Origin: Ophiura sarsii | Lineage: Eukaryota > Echinodermata > Ophiuroidea > Amphilepidida > Ophiuridae | DNA: 64,000 nt | NCBI GenBank assembly: GCA_035610835.1 | Contig: CM069448.1 | Coordinates: 3,100,001-3,164,000 of the forward strand | Direction of reading: 5' to 3' | In this document: positions 1 to 10,021 of the stretch, piece after piece | Layout: each line of letters begins with the position of its first letter | Position numbering within the stretch: the stretch's first letter is position 1 | Notes under the pieces: model-generated | What the model was told of the DNA's origin: nothing | The model's input: only the letters and a program-made list of their open reading frames with translations | Databases searched by the model: none | Made by a program: the position numbers and the translations under genes

Positions 1-127
1 AGGCCTACTACTCAATGGGTACAGTTCACAGCATCTTGTGCGTCTAAAATAAGAACCATTAGAGCTATGCAACTCAAACTTTGGAACACGACTTTTTTAA
101 GGATGACCTTTCATGTAGAATAGAAAA
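1..127 (+). repeat. Partial copy of the 1-kb repeat at the window's right end
   Basis: The first ~120 bases match 62811-62930 and 63830-63950 almost base for base, in the same orientation. The similarity stops near 127, where a MITE (128-580) begins. This is therefore a third copy of the unit that is tandemly duplicated at 62541-64000, cut on its right by the MITE and on its left by the window edge. No function is recognised. Confidence 0.85.
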
Positions 128-411
128 CTTAAAGTTGAAAATCGGAAATGTGATCGGGTCATCTACCTTTAACACACACATATGCCGTATTTATCCCGTA
201 CTGATCACCGCGCATATCCCTCAATGCGCGCGGGCTAATTCAAATTTAAACTGATGCGCTGTGCGATCGATAGACCGTCAATCCTGGCTATACAAACACA
301 CCGAGAGACCCCAATATTGGTCTTTTCTTCTCGTGCTGTGTATTGGAAATGCGACTTTTGAAAATGGGATATTTTCCTTTAAATGGTGCTAATCATGGTT
401 TATCTTTGTTG

Positions 412-453
<42 letters not shown>

Positions 454-580
454 AATTTGGTATCAAATTCTCCCTAAAAGATTCATCTAAATGCCTATCT
501 AGCCTGTTTGGTCAGAAACAAATTGAAAGTTACTCAAAATGACATAAACAAAGTGGTATACTTTCTTTTGTTGAACCCTT
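128..580. mobile_element. MITE family A, copy 1 (left TIR lost)
   Basis: Its body and right end align with two other copies, at 27543-28040 and 37428-39420. Shared landmarks are the CTAATTCAAATT-like internal segment near 235, the box GGTGCTAATCATGG near 385, and the end CCTGTTTGGTCAG...GAAAGTTACT near 505-535. Other copies carry long terminal inverted repeats, but here only the right TIR is visible. No coding capacity. A G37 run (415-451) sits inside and is absent from the other copies. Confidence 0.65.
415..451 (+). repeat. Poly-G tract (37 nt)
   Basis: An uninterrupted run of 37 G. The two other copies of the surrounding MITE have ordinary sequence here, so the run arose or expanded in this copy only. 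It is one of many long G/C homopolymers in the window. Confidence 0.95.
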
Positions 581-794
581 TATATGAAAACGGTTTGGAC
601 AATAACAATAACGTTCATACCGAGAAAAACAAATCGTATTTCCTCGGTATAGATCATTCTTAGACACCCTGTAGCATGAACCACATGCGTAAAAGCCTCG
701 TATTATAACATGTTCAAATATTAAAGTATACAACCCAGGCAAGACGTCAGGATGATTGCGCACAGTAAGGCTGGTTACATCAACCGATAAAACG

Positions 795-1005
795 TTAAAG
801 GGGCATTAAGAGATGTAGTGGAGGCAGCGCCCTCAATTACAAAAATATATGATAAAAACTGAGATTTGTATATTTTTACAATTGTATTTGTACAACAAAA
901 CGATTCACAAATGCTGGTAGAGCCGCTTGCAACCAGCATTTTACATGGTAGAAACAACAATAATGGCAATTGTTAATGTTCATCTTGAATTCTGAAGTAA
1001 ATTAA
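795..1005. mobile_element. Insertion in copy A after TTAA
   Basis: Copy B reads AACGTTAACGATGG, while copy A reads AACGTTAAAGGGG followed by ~200 bp absent from B. It returns to homology after a second TTAA at 1002-1005. The left end TTAAAGG matches the ends of the TTAA-flanked MITEs at 42769, 53069 and 56734. A matching right terminal repeat is not evident, so the element class is only suggested. Confidence 0.45.
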
Positions 1006-1256
1006 TTTTTTAAGAAAAAGTAATACTTACAATTGAGTTGATTTTCCAGCTCCAGTGGTTTCATGATGAAATAAATCCGATCCACATGTGATGAATATCT
1101 TGAATGTATATAATTAAAATCCTTCCGTTGAAACCAATGGGAATTCCAAATGTACGACCAGTCATGATCAACGTCGTCTGACGTGTTTGAGTGGAAACTG
1201 GACCTCAGCACAGCCTCACACACCACCCCGCCTCACCCCACCGCCTGTACAACACG

Positions 1257-1343
1257 TATGCTGGTTCCCTGCATCAATGGACTCCACACAACTTATCCAT
1301 GGATAAGTTGGGCCGGGGATCCAGGGTGCAGGGAACCAGCATA
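1257..1343. mobile_element. 87-bp palindromic MITE with 9-bp TSD
   Basis: The ends TATGCTGGTTCCCTGCA and TGCAGGGAACCAGCATA are exact reverse complements, around a central palindrome AACTTATCCATGGATAAGTT. It is flanked on both sides by TACAACACG (1248-1256 and 1344-1352). Copy B of the duplicated segment has the uninterrupted target CTGTACAACGCGCC near 46503. A 9-bp target duplication is typical of Mutator-like elements; assignment to them is inference. Confidence 0.8.
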
Positions 1344-1636
1344 TACAACACGCCGCCAAAATTATTCTCTTCCATCAAAACCAAGAAAACCCTCAATCTA
1401 TCGAAACTATTTGAGGGCGCTAGACCGACACACCATACGGAAAATACAGACCAGACGACGATGGCCACGGTTTGCCGTCAATGTTGAATACACATTTTCC
1501 ATTTAGGTTTCAACACATCTTCATCTAATAAATACGTTGACATGGCAACATAAAGGCAATTTATCGTTCCAATTTGACATGTATAGCATGGCAGTTTTTT
1601 AAAACTGCCATGCTTCCATTTTAACGCTATCCTACC

Positions 1637-1890
1637 TGATGATATAGCGAGATAATAATTATATCTTGACAAGTAGACATACTATCAGTATTATGTCGAC
1701 ATGGTGAGATATACTATATTGCCAAGTCAACTTCACACAAAGTAGATGTCGTAATGGCGAGACAGGTTTTATCTTGCCAAGTCGAATTCACAAAACGATG
1801 ATGTCATGGTGAGATATATTATGTTGCCAATTTAACTTCACAAAAGGTAGATGTCGTCATGGCGAGATAGAATTATCTGCCCAAGCACTA
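1637..1890 (+). repeat. 53-bp tandem repeat (first block)
   Basis: Degenerate repeats of a ~53-bp unit with the landmarks GTCGACTTCACA, AGTAGATGTCGT and CATGGTGAGATA. The same unit recurs at 46800-46911, 48657-48815 and 48955-49325. Confidence 0.7.
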
Positions 1891-1967
1891 CAAAATAAAC
1901 TAAAGTGCCATCCTACTCGATCTATGTTTGCGTTTTTGGATGGATCTTCTTGATGTTAGGGGTGTAT

Positions 1968-1990
1968 GGGGGGGGGGGGGGGGGGGGGGG
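1968..1990 (+). repeat. Poly-G tract (23 nt)
   Basis: Pure G run at the point where copy A leaves homology with copy B, immediately before a tRNA-like sequence. Confidence 0.9.
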
Positions 1991-2165
1991 CGCAGCATCC
2001 CTCGCCTTTACCAAAGAGGTCCCTTGTTCGAGTCCCGGTAGGCGGTAGGGGCTCATTCTCGATGACTTTATATAAATTTGGTTTCTCGATTTATACTCGT
2101 TCCTACAGGTTTTCGCCGGTATCTCTGGTTTTCTCTCGCATCTAAATTCGAGCTTCTTGTCATAC
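1991..2165 (+). mobile_element. tRNA-derived SINE fragment (B box only)
   Basis: GTTCGAGTCCCGGTAGGCG near 2028 resembles a tRNA T-arm / Pol III B box, followed by an unrelated body ending near 2165. It lies just after the end of the duplicated segment and a G run. No A box or cloverleaf can be drawn, so a 5'-truncated SINE is the likeliest reading. Confidence 0.35.
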
Positions 2166-2278
2166 AATCTGTTATGGAATGGTTTCTCTGATGTGCCGTG
2201 CGCCTACATGACAGCAGCTATAGGCCTACAGAGCCAGGTAGGAAGATGTTTACGTGGATATGTCGCACGTTATGTTAT

Positions 2279-3256
2279 ATCGTCAGCCTGCTTCGATAAT
2301 TGCCTAACTCATTTTGTCACTAGTTCTTAGAAAACAACAAAAGTATGAAACCTGTTACCTTTGTACCTGTCAGGCTTCTCGTTAGGTACAAATATTATGG
2401 GGTCCACTGGACCCCATAATTTACCAATTCTCAAAATTATGGGGTCCGAGAAAAAATTATGGGGTCCAAGTCAAAAATGTAATTTGCGAATTGTGAGTTG
2501 TGACTTCGGAATCGGATACGGAGTGGTTAAACAGGGACTATGTGGTTGTATGCATTCAACCACGACTACGGACACGACGATGTGTAGATGGGACGAAAAC
2601 ATGGACGATGGTCGAGAGTTGTACAAGGAAGACCGAGAATATTTAATATATTATTAATAAGCATACTTTGATTCGGATTGTCACGAAAACTGATATTTGT
2701 AAGCTTACACATGCAAAATTACCTTGACACACGATTAAAAATTATTGCGTCTAGATGGACGCAATAAAGAGTCCAGTTTAAAATTTACTGCGTTTTTATC
2801 AAAAATATTGCGTCCCCAGACGCGAAAACGCAATGTAACGAGAAGCCTGGCCTGTTACTCATTTTGAATTATTGATGGATGGATATTCATTATGTGGAAT
2901 GAGGCTTGTATTGTTGATGTGACTTGGATTAGTGCATCAATGCACGCCAATTGAGGATTGGCGTGCATGGATGCACTAATCCAAGTCATATAGAAACGGA
3001 TGAACACAGCCATACAATAATCTAATTAATTCCATGGATTTGTCAATGCAAATTCAATAATGCAAAATGAGCAACATGTTAGAGTGGTCTGGTGGCCCTT
3101 TTGCAACAAATCTCTTCATTTATCAACACTTTTGATTGGTCAATGACTTAGGTATTATAACAGCATGTGCATAATGTAATGAAGTCATGATTTATGCAAA
3201 AAACTCAATTTGGCTGAAAAGTGAGTTAGGCAATTATCGAAGCAGGCTGACGATAC
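2279..3256. mobile_element. Foldback DNA element with nested inverted repeats
   Basis: The outer ends ATCGTCAGCCTGCTTCGATA (2278 onward) and its reverse complement near 3236-3256 form inverted repeats of ~33 bp that include ATTGCCTAACTCA. A second inverted pair, GGCTTCTCGTTA near 2371 and TAACGAGAAGCC near 2837, nests inside, and a strong hairpin lies at 2921-2987. A 98-codon open frame at 2361-2657 has no recognisable domain and spans repeat sequence, so I do not call it a gene. Confidence 0.6.
2921..2987. repeat. 31-bp stem, 5-nt loop hairpin
   Basis: Arms 2921-2951 and 2957-2987 are reverse complements with one mismatch, around the loop TGAGG. It starts with GACTTGGATTAGTGCATC. It lies inside the 2279-3256 foldback. 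If transcribed it would form a very stable stem-loop. Confidence 0.9.
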
Positions 3257-3483
3257 ATCTATTTTTTATTCTATATTTATAAATTAACACAATAAAAGGG
3301 TTATTTTGGAGCCAAATATTTGGTCATGATGTAGTACAACCTATGCTGGTTTGAAATTTGAAATTCACACTCCCTATGTGGAAGATTCAGGTTATAACTT
3401 TCATAGGGGTGTTTGGATTTCGAATGGAAAAGCCTATGAGTTTAAACCTCGCCAAGACATCTAGTCGATTTGGCAAAATAATT
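3257..3483. other. Spacer
   Basis: AT-rich sequence between the foldback element and the SINE. Nothing recognisable except a TAA microsatellite beginning at ~3487, which is the SINE tail. Confidence 0.6.
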
Positions 3484-3830
3484 ATATAATAATAATAATA
3501 ATAATATTACCGTTCTTATATAGCGCTTTCCACAATGCAAGCACAGTCCCAAAGCGCTTTTTAAATCAATTATTATCGCTGCCAGTTTAGATATCAGAAT
3601 CCTTTGGTCGCTACACTTAGGCGGCTACCAGTCGACAAGTGCACAAGCCTATCAGCACTACTTAGATTTTGATATCCTAACAGCTCCCCAAATATCGCTT
3701 GGGTCGACGAAGCAATTGAGACTAAGTACCTTGCCCAAGGATACAAACATGTTGGCCGTAGCGGGGCTCGAACTCACAGTCTTTGCATCGTGAGACCGGC
3801 GTCTTATCCACTAGACCACACACGCTCTCT
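3484..3830 (-). mobile_element. tRNA-derived SINE with LINE-like 3' tail
   Basis: On the minus strand the element starts near 3830 with a tRNA-like head: A-box-like TGGTCTAGTGGATAAGAC, then B-box-like GAGTTCGAGCCCC. It continues through an unrelated body and ends in GGAAAGCGCTATATAAG followed by (ATT)n at 3487-3505. The GCGCTATATAAG plus TTATT tail is the same kind as the LINE end at 48090-48165, which suggests it borrowed that LINE's machinery (inference from the shared tail). Confidence 0.75.
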
Positions 3831-3862
3831 TATATCTCACCATGACCACAACTACTTTTTGT

Positions 3863-6800
3863 ATGTCTTCAGTAGATTCAGTATGATATCTTCAGTAGAT
3901 TCGGTGTAATATCTTCAGTTAATTCAGAATGATATCTTCAGTAGATTCAGTATATCTCCAGTAGATTCAGTATATCTTCAGTAGATTCAGTACGATTTCT
4001 TCAGTAGAGTTGGTGTAATATCTTCAGTAGATTCAGTATATCTTCAGTAGATTCAGTAAGATATCTTAAGTAGATTCAGTAAGATATCTTAAGTAGATTC
4101 AGTAAGATATCTTCAGTAGATTCAGTATGATATCTTCAGTAGATTCAGTATGATGTCTTCTGTAGATTCAGTATGTTATATTCAGTATGTTATCTTCAGT
4201 AGATTCAGTATGATATCATCAGTAGATTCAGTATGACATCTTCAGTAGATTCAGTATGATGTCTTCAGTAGATTTAATATGATATCTTCAGTAGATTCGG
4301 TATAACATCTTCAGTCGATTCGGTACGATATCTTCAGTAGAGTTGGTGTAATATCTTTAAATAGACTTAGTATGATATCAATAGATTCAGTATGATATCT
4401 TCGGTAGATTCAGTGCGATATCTTCAGTAGAGTTGGTGTAATATCTTCAGTAGATTCAGTTTGATATCTTCATTAGATTCTGTGTAATATCTTCAGTAGA
4501 TTCAACATAATATTCCGGTAGATTTAGTATATCTTCATTATATTCAGTATGATATCTTTCATAGATTCAGTATATCTTCATTAGATTCAGTATGATATCT
4601 TCATTAGATTTAGTATGATATCTTCAGTAGATTGAGTATGATATCTTCAGTAGCCCAGTATGTTATCGTCAGTACATTCAGTATGATATCTTCAATAGAT
4701 TCGGTATAATATCTTCAGTAGATTGAGTTTGATATTCCCAGTAGATTTAGCATATCATAAGTAGATTCAGTATGATATCTTCAGTAGATTTAAAATGATA
4801 TCTTCAGTAGAACCAGTATGATATCTTCAGTAGAATCAGTATATATTCAGTAGATTCAATATGATATATTCAGTAGATTCAGTATGATTTCTTCAGTATA
4901 ACCAGTATGATATCTGCAGTAGATTCAGTATGATTCAGTAGATTCAGTATGAAATCTTCAGTAGAATCAGTATGATATCTTCAGTAGATTCAATATGATA
5001 TCTTCAGTAGCCCAGTATGATATCGTCAGTATATTAAGTTTGATATCTTCAATATATTTAGTATGATATCTTCAATATAATCGGTGTAATATCTTCAGTA
5101 GATTCAGTATGTTATCTTCAGTAGATTCAGTATGATATCTTCAGTAGATGCAGTATGATATCAACAGTAGATTCAGTATGATATCATAAGTAGATTCAGT
5201 ATGACATCTTCAGTAGATTCAGTATGTTATCTTCAGTAGATTCAGTATGATGTCTTCAGAAGGTGCAATATAATATCGACAGTAGATTCTGTACGATATC
5301 ATCAGTAGATTCAGTATGATATCTTCAGTAGATTCAGTATGATATCTTCAGTAGATTCAGTATGATATCTTCAGTAAATTCAGTATGATATCTTCAGTAG
5401 ATTTAGTATGCTATCGTCAGTAGATTTAAATTGATATCTTCAGTAGCCCAGTATGTTATCGTCAGTACATTCAGTAGGATATCTTCAATAGATTCGGTAT
5501 AATATCTTCAGTAGATTGAGTTTGATATTCCCAGTAGATTTAGCATATCATAAGTAGATTCAGTATGATATCTTCAGTAGATTTAAAATGATATCTTCAG
5601 TAGAACCAGTATGATATCTTCAGTAGAATCAGTATATCTTCAGTAGATTCAATATGATATATTCAGTACATTCAGTATGATTTCTTCAGTATAACCAGTA
5701 TGATATCTGCAGTAGATTCAGTATGATTCAGTAGATTCAGTATGAAATCTTCAGTAGAATCAGTATGATATCTTCAGTAGATTCAATATGATATCTTCAG
5801 TAGCCTAGTATGATATCGTCAGTATATTAAGTTTGATATCTTCAATATATCTAGTATGATATCTTCAATATAATCGGTGTAATATCTTCAGTAGATTCAG
5901 TATGTTATCTTCAGTAGATTCAGTATGATATCTTCAGTAGTTGCAGTATGATATCAACAGTAGATTCAGTCTGATATCTTCAGTAGATTCAGCATAATAT
6001 CTTCAGTAGATTCAGTATGATATCTTCAGTAGATTCAGTCCGCTATCTTCAGTAGAGTCAGTATGATATCTTCAGTAGATTCAGTATATCTTCAGTAGAT
6101 TCAGTATGATATCTTTAGTAGATTCAGTATGATATCATCAGTAGATTCAGTATGACATCTTCAGTAGATTCAGTATGTTATCTTCAGTAGATTCAGTATG
6201 ATGTCTTCAGAAGATGCAATATAATATCGACAGTAGATTCTGTACGATATCATCAGTAGATTCAGTATGATATCTTCAGTAGATTCAGTATGATATCTTC
6301 AGTAGATTCAGTATGATATCTTCAGTAAATTCAGTATGATATCTTCAGTAGATTCAGTATGCTATCGTCAGTAGATTTAAATTGATATCTTCAGTAGCCC
6401 AGTATGTTATCGTCAGTACATTCAGTATGATATCTTCAATAGATTCGGTATAATATCTTCAGTAGATTGAGTTTGATATTCCCAGTAGATTTAGCATATC
6501 ATAAGTAGATTCAGTATGATATCTTCAGTAGATTTAAAATGATATCTTCAGTAGAACCAGTATGATATCTTCAGTAGAATCAGTATATCTTCAGTAGATT
6601 CAATATGATATATTCAGTAGATTCAGTATGATTTCTTCAGTATAACCAGTATGATATCTGCAGTAGATTCAGTATGATTCAGTAGATTCAGTATGAAATC
6701 TTCAGTAGAATCAGTATGATATCTTCAGTAGATTCAATATGATATCTTCAGTAGCCTAGTATGATATCGTCAGTATATTAAGTTTGATATCTTCAATATA

Positions 6801-9319
6801 TTTAGTATGATATCTTCAATATAATCGGTGTAATATCTTCAGTAGATTCAGTATGGTATCTTCAGTAGATGCAGTATGATATCAACAGCAGATTCAGTAT
6901 GATATCATCAGTAGATTCAGTATGACATCTTCAGTAGATTCAGTATGGTATCTTCAGTATCTTCAGTATGATATCTTCAGTAGATGCAATATAATATTGA
7001 CAGTAGATTCAGTACGATATCATCAGTAGATTCAGTATGATATCTTCAGTAGATTCAGTATGATATCTTCAGTAGATTCAGTATGATATCTTCAGTAAAT
7101 TCAGTATGATATCTTCAGTAGATTCACTATGCTATCGTCAGTAGATTTAAATTGATATCTTCAGTAGCCCAGTATGTTATCGTCAGTACATTCAGTATAA
7201 TATCTTCAATAGATTCGGTATAATATCTTCAGTACATTCAGTATAATATCTTCAATAGATTCGGTATAATATCTTCAGTAGATTGAGTTTGATATTCCCA
7301 GTAGATTTAGCATATCATAAGTAGATTCAGTATGATATCTTCAGTAGATTTAAAATGATATCTTCAGTAGAACCAGTATGATATCTTCAGTAGAACCAGT
7401 ATGATATCTTCAGTAGAATCAGTATATCTTCAGTAGATTCAATATGATATATTCAGTAGATTCAGTATGATTTCTTCAGTATAACCAGTATGATATCTGC
7501 AGTAGATTCAGTATGATTCAGTAGATTCAGTATGAAATCTTCAGTAGAATCAGTATGATATCTTCAGTAGATTCAATATGATATCTTCAGTAGCCTAGTA
7601 TGATATCGTCAGTATATTAAGTTTGATATCTTCAATATATTTAGTATGATATCTTCAATATAATCGGTGTAATATCTTCAGTAGATTCAGTATGGTATCT
7701 TCAGTAGATTCTGTATGATATCTTCAGTAGATGCAGTATGATATCAACAGCAGATTCAGTATGATATCATCAGTAGATTCAGTATGACATCTTCAGTAGA
7801 TACAGTATGTTATCTTCAGTAGATTCAGTATGATTTCTTCAGTATAACCAGTATGATATCTGCAGTAGATTCAGTATGATTCAGTAGATTCAGTATGAAA
7901 TCTTCAGTAGAATCAGTATGATATCTTCAGTAGATTCAATATGATATCTTCAGTAGCCTAGTATGATATCGTCAGTATATTAAGTTTGATATCTTCAATA
8001 TATTTAGTATGATATCTTCAATATAATCGGTGTAATATCTTCAGTAGATTCAGTATGGTATCTTCAGTAGATTCTGTATGATATCTTCAGTAGATGCAGT
8101 ATGATATCAACAGCAGATTCAGTATGATATCTTCAGTAGATTCAGTATATCTTCCGTAGATTCAGTATGATATCTTCAGTAGGTTTAGTAGGTTCAGTGT
8201 GATATCTTCAGTAGATTCTGTATAATATCTTCAGTAGATTCAATATGATATCATCAATAGATAGATTCAGTATGATATCTTCAGTAGTTTCAGTATAATA
8301 TATTTAGTAGATTCTGTATGATATCTTCATTAGATTCAGTATGTCTTCAGTAGATTCGGTTTGATATCTTCAGTATATTCAGTATCATATCTTCATTAGA
8401 TTCAGTATGATGTCTTCATTTGATTCAGTATCATATCTTCAGTAGATTCGGTATGACATCTTCAGTAGATTCGGTATGATATCAGTAGATTCAGTATGAT
8501 ATCTTCAGTAGATTCAATATGATATCTTCAGTAGTTTCAGTATGATATCTTCAGTATATTCAGTATCATATCTTCATTATATTCAGTATGATATCTTCAT
8601 TAGATTCAGTAGATATCTTCAGTAGTTTCAGTATAATATATTCAGTAGATTCGGTATGATATCTTCAGTAGATTCGGTATGACATCTTCAGTAGATTCGG
8701 TATGATATTTTTAGTAGATTCGGTATGACATCTTCATTAGTTTCAGTATGATATCTTCAGTAGATTCGGTATGACATCTTCATTAGTTTCAGTATGATAT
8801 CTTCAGTAGATTCTGTATGATATTTTCAGTAGATTCAGTATAATATCTTCACTAGATTCAGTATCATATCTTCATTAGATTCGGTATGATATCTTCAGTA
8901 GATTCAGTATGATATCTTCAGTAGATTCTGTATGATATCTTCAGTAATTTCAGTATGATATCTTCAGTAGATTCGGTATGATATCTTCATTAGATTCAGT
9001 ATGATATCTTCAGTAGATTCAGTATGATATCTTCAGTAGATTCAGTATGATATCTTCAGTAGATTCAGTATGATATCTTCAGTAGATTCAGTATGATATC
9101 TTTAGTAGATTCAGTATGATATCTTCAGTAGATTCAGTATGATATCTTCAGTAGTGTCAGTATGATATCTTCAGTAGATTCGGTACGATATCTCAGTAGA
9201 TTCAGTATGATATCTTCAGTAGATTCTGTATGATATCTTCAGTAGATTCAGTATGATATCTTCTTTAGATCCGGTATGACATCTTCAGTAGTTTCAGTAT
9301 GATATCTTCAGCAGATTTA
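3863..9319 (+). repeat. 5.4-kb satellite of ~23-bp units with higher-order structure
   Basis: More than 200 degenerate copies of GATATCTTCAGTAGATTCAG plus TAT. The unit is ~23 bp, not a multiple of three, and contains TAG and TGA, so no long frame exists. Rare variants recur as blocks: the variant containing CATATCATAAGTAG appears at 4751, 5544, 6495 and 7311 (spacings 793, 951 and 816 bp). Larger ~0.8-0.95-kb blocks were therefore duplicated after the 23-mer had diverged. Both edges degrade gradually into unique DNA. Confidence 0.95.
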
Positions 9320-10021
9320 TTCATACGGAATCTATTATAAGATATTCTGTTCTATCATCTGAATATGCATTACAGGCTGCATCTGCTGACGATTGCTTGA
9401 TATCCACACAGAATAGAAAACAGTGCTGTATATACTAATATAGCATGTTATCTCTTGAACTTAGCACGCTGGATCCACGGAAAAACAGAAGAAAGTGGCA
9501 TGTTATATCTTATACAGATGGAATGCTATATTTAACTGCTAATATGCTACATCTATTAAATATAGTAACGAATCTACTGAAAACACACATGTATATACTT
9601 TTCTTTTTCAGTGGGAGAAGTCGTTATGTGGTCAACATTGTATTTACGCCCATACGTCAACCGAATGAAAGGACTATCATCTGTGTTCTACGATCAGATG
9701 TTGGTATTCTTTGCTGCACTGACTTGCTCCACTTAGCCCCGTGAAGAACTATTTTATAAAACACCATCTCGTCAAGCGTTATAGCAGTGTGAATACAAGT
9801 AGAAGCGACATTTTGACTGACAGTGGCAAATAGTTGTCTAGAAACCGTTTGATTGAGGCTGGCATTTTCAGTAATCATCAATAAAGCAATTTCGTTCTAC
9901 ATTGCTATTGCTATACAACTATTTTATTAGGTCATCCGTGATTGTATTATTAAAAAAGAGCTGTTAACAATTTACCAGTTGTACATCTAAATCTAAATAA
10001 TCATCATTTTTATCGGCAATC
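9320..10021 (+). other. Upstream region of the LRR receptor gene
   Basis: Non-repetitive AT-rich DNA between the satellite and the receptor start. A 99-codon open frame at 9445-9744 has no recognisable domain. A pyrimidine stretch ending in CAG near 9607-9611 and one near 9870 could be splice acceptors, so an upstream non-coding exon is possible. No clear TATA box is assignable. Confidence 0.5.

Larger units (their letters stand above)
565..1967 (+). repeat. Duplicated segment, copy A (paralogue of 46023-48925)
   Basis: Long colinear similarity to 46023-46911 plus 48659-48925, starting at the GAAAACGGTTTGGACAATA motif and ending near GATGTTAGGGGTGTATGG. Copy A carries two insertions that copy B lacks: about 200 bp after TTAA at 795-798, and an 87-bp palindrome at 1257-1343. 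Copy B carries a 1.74-kb transposon that copy A lacks. A third, more diverged partial copy lies at 28470-28625. Short open frames within it show no recognisable domain. Confidence 0.85.

Noticed and set aside
3863..9319. CRISPR-like array (short repeat of ~23 bp many times)
   Set aside because: There are no unique spacers between repeats. The units are contiguous and degenerate, and the sequence is clearly eukaryotic, so it is a satellite.
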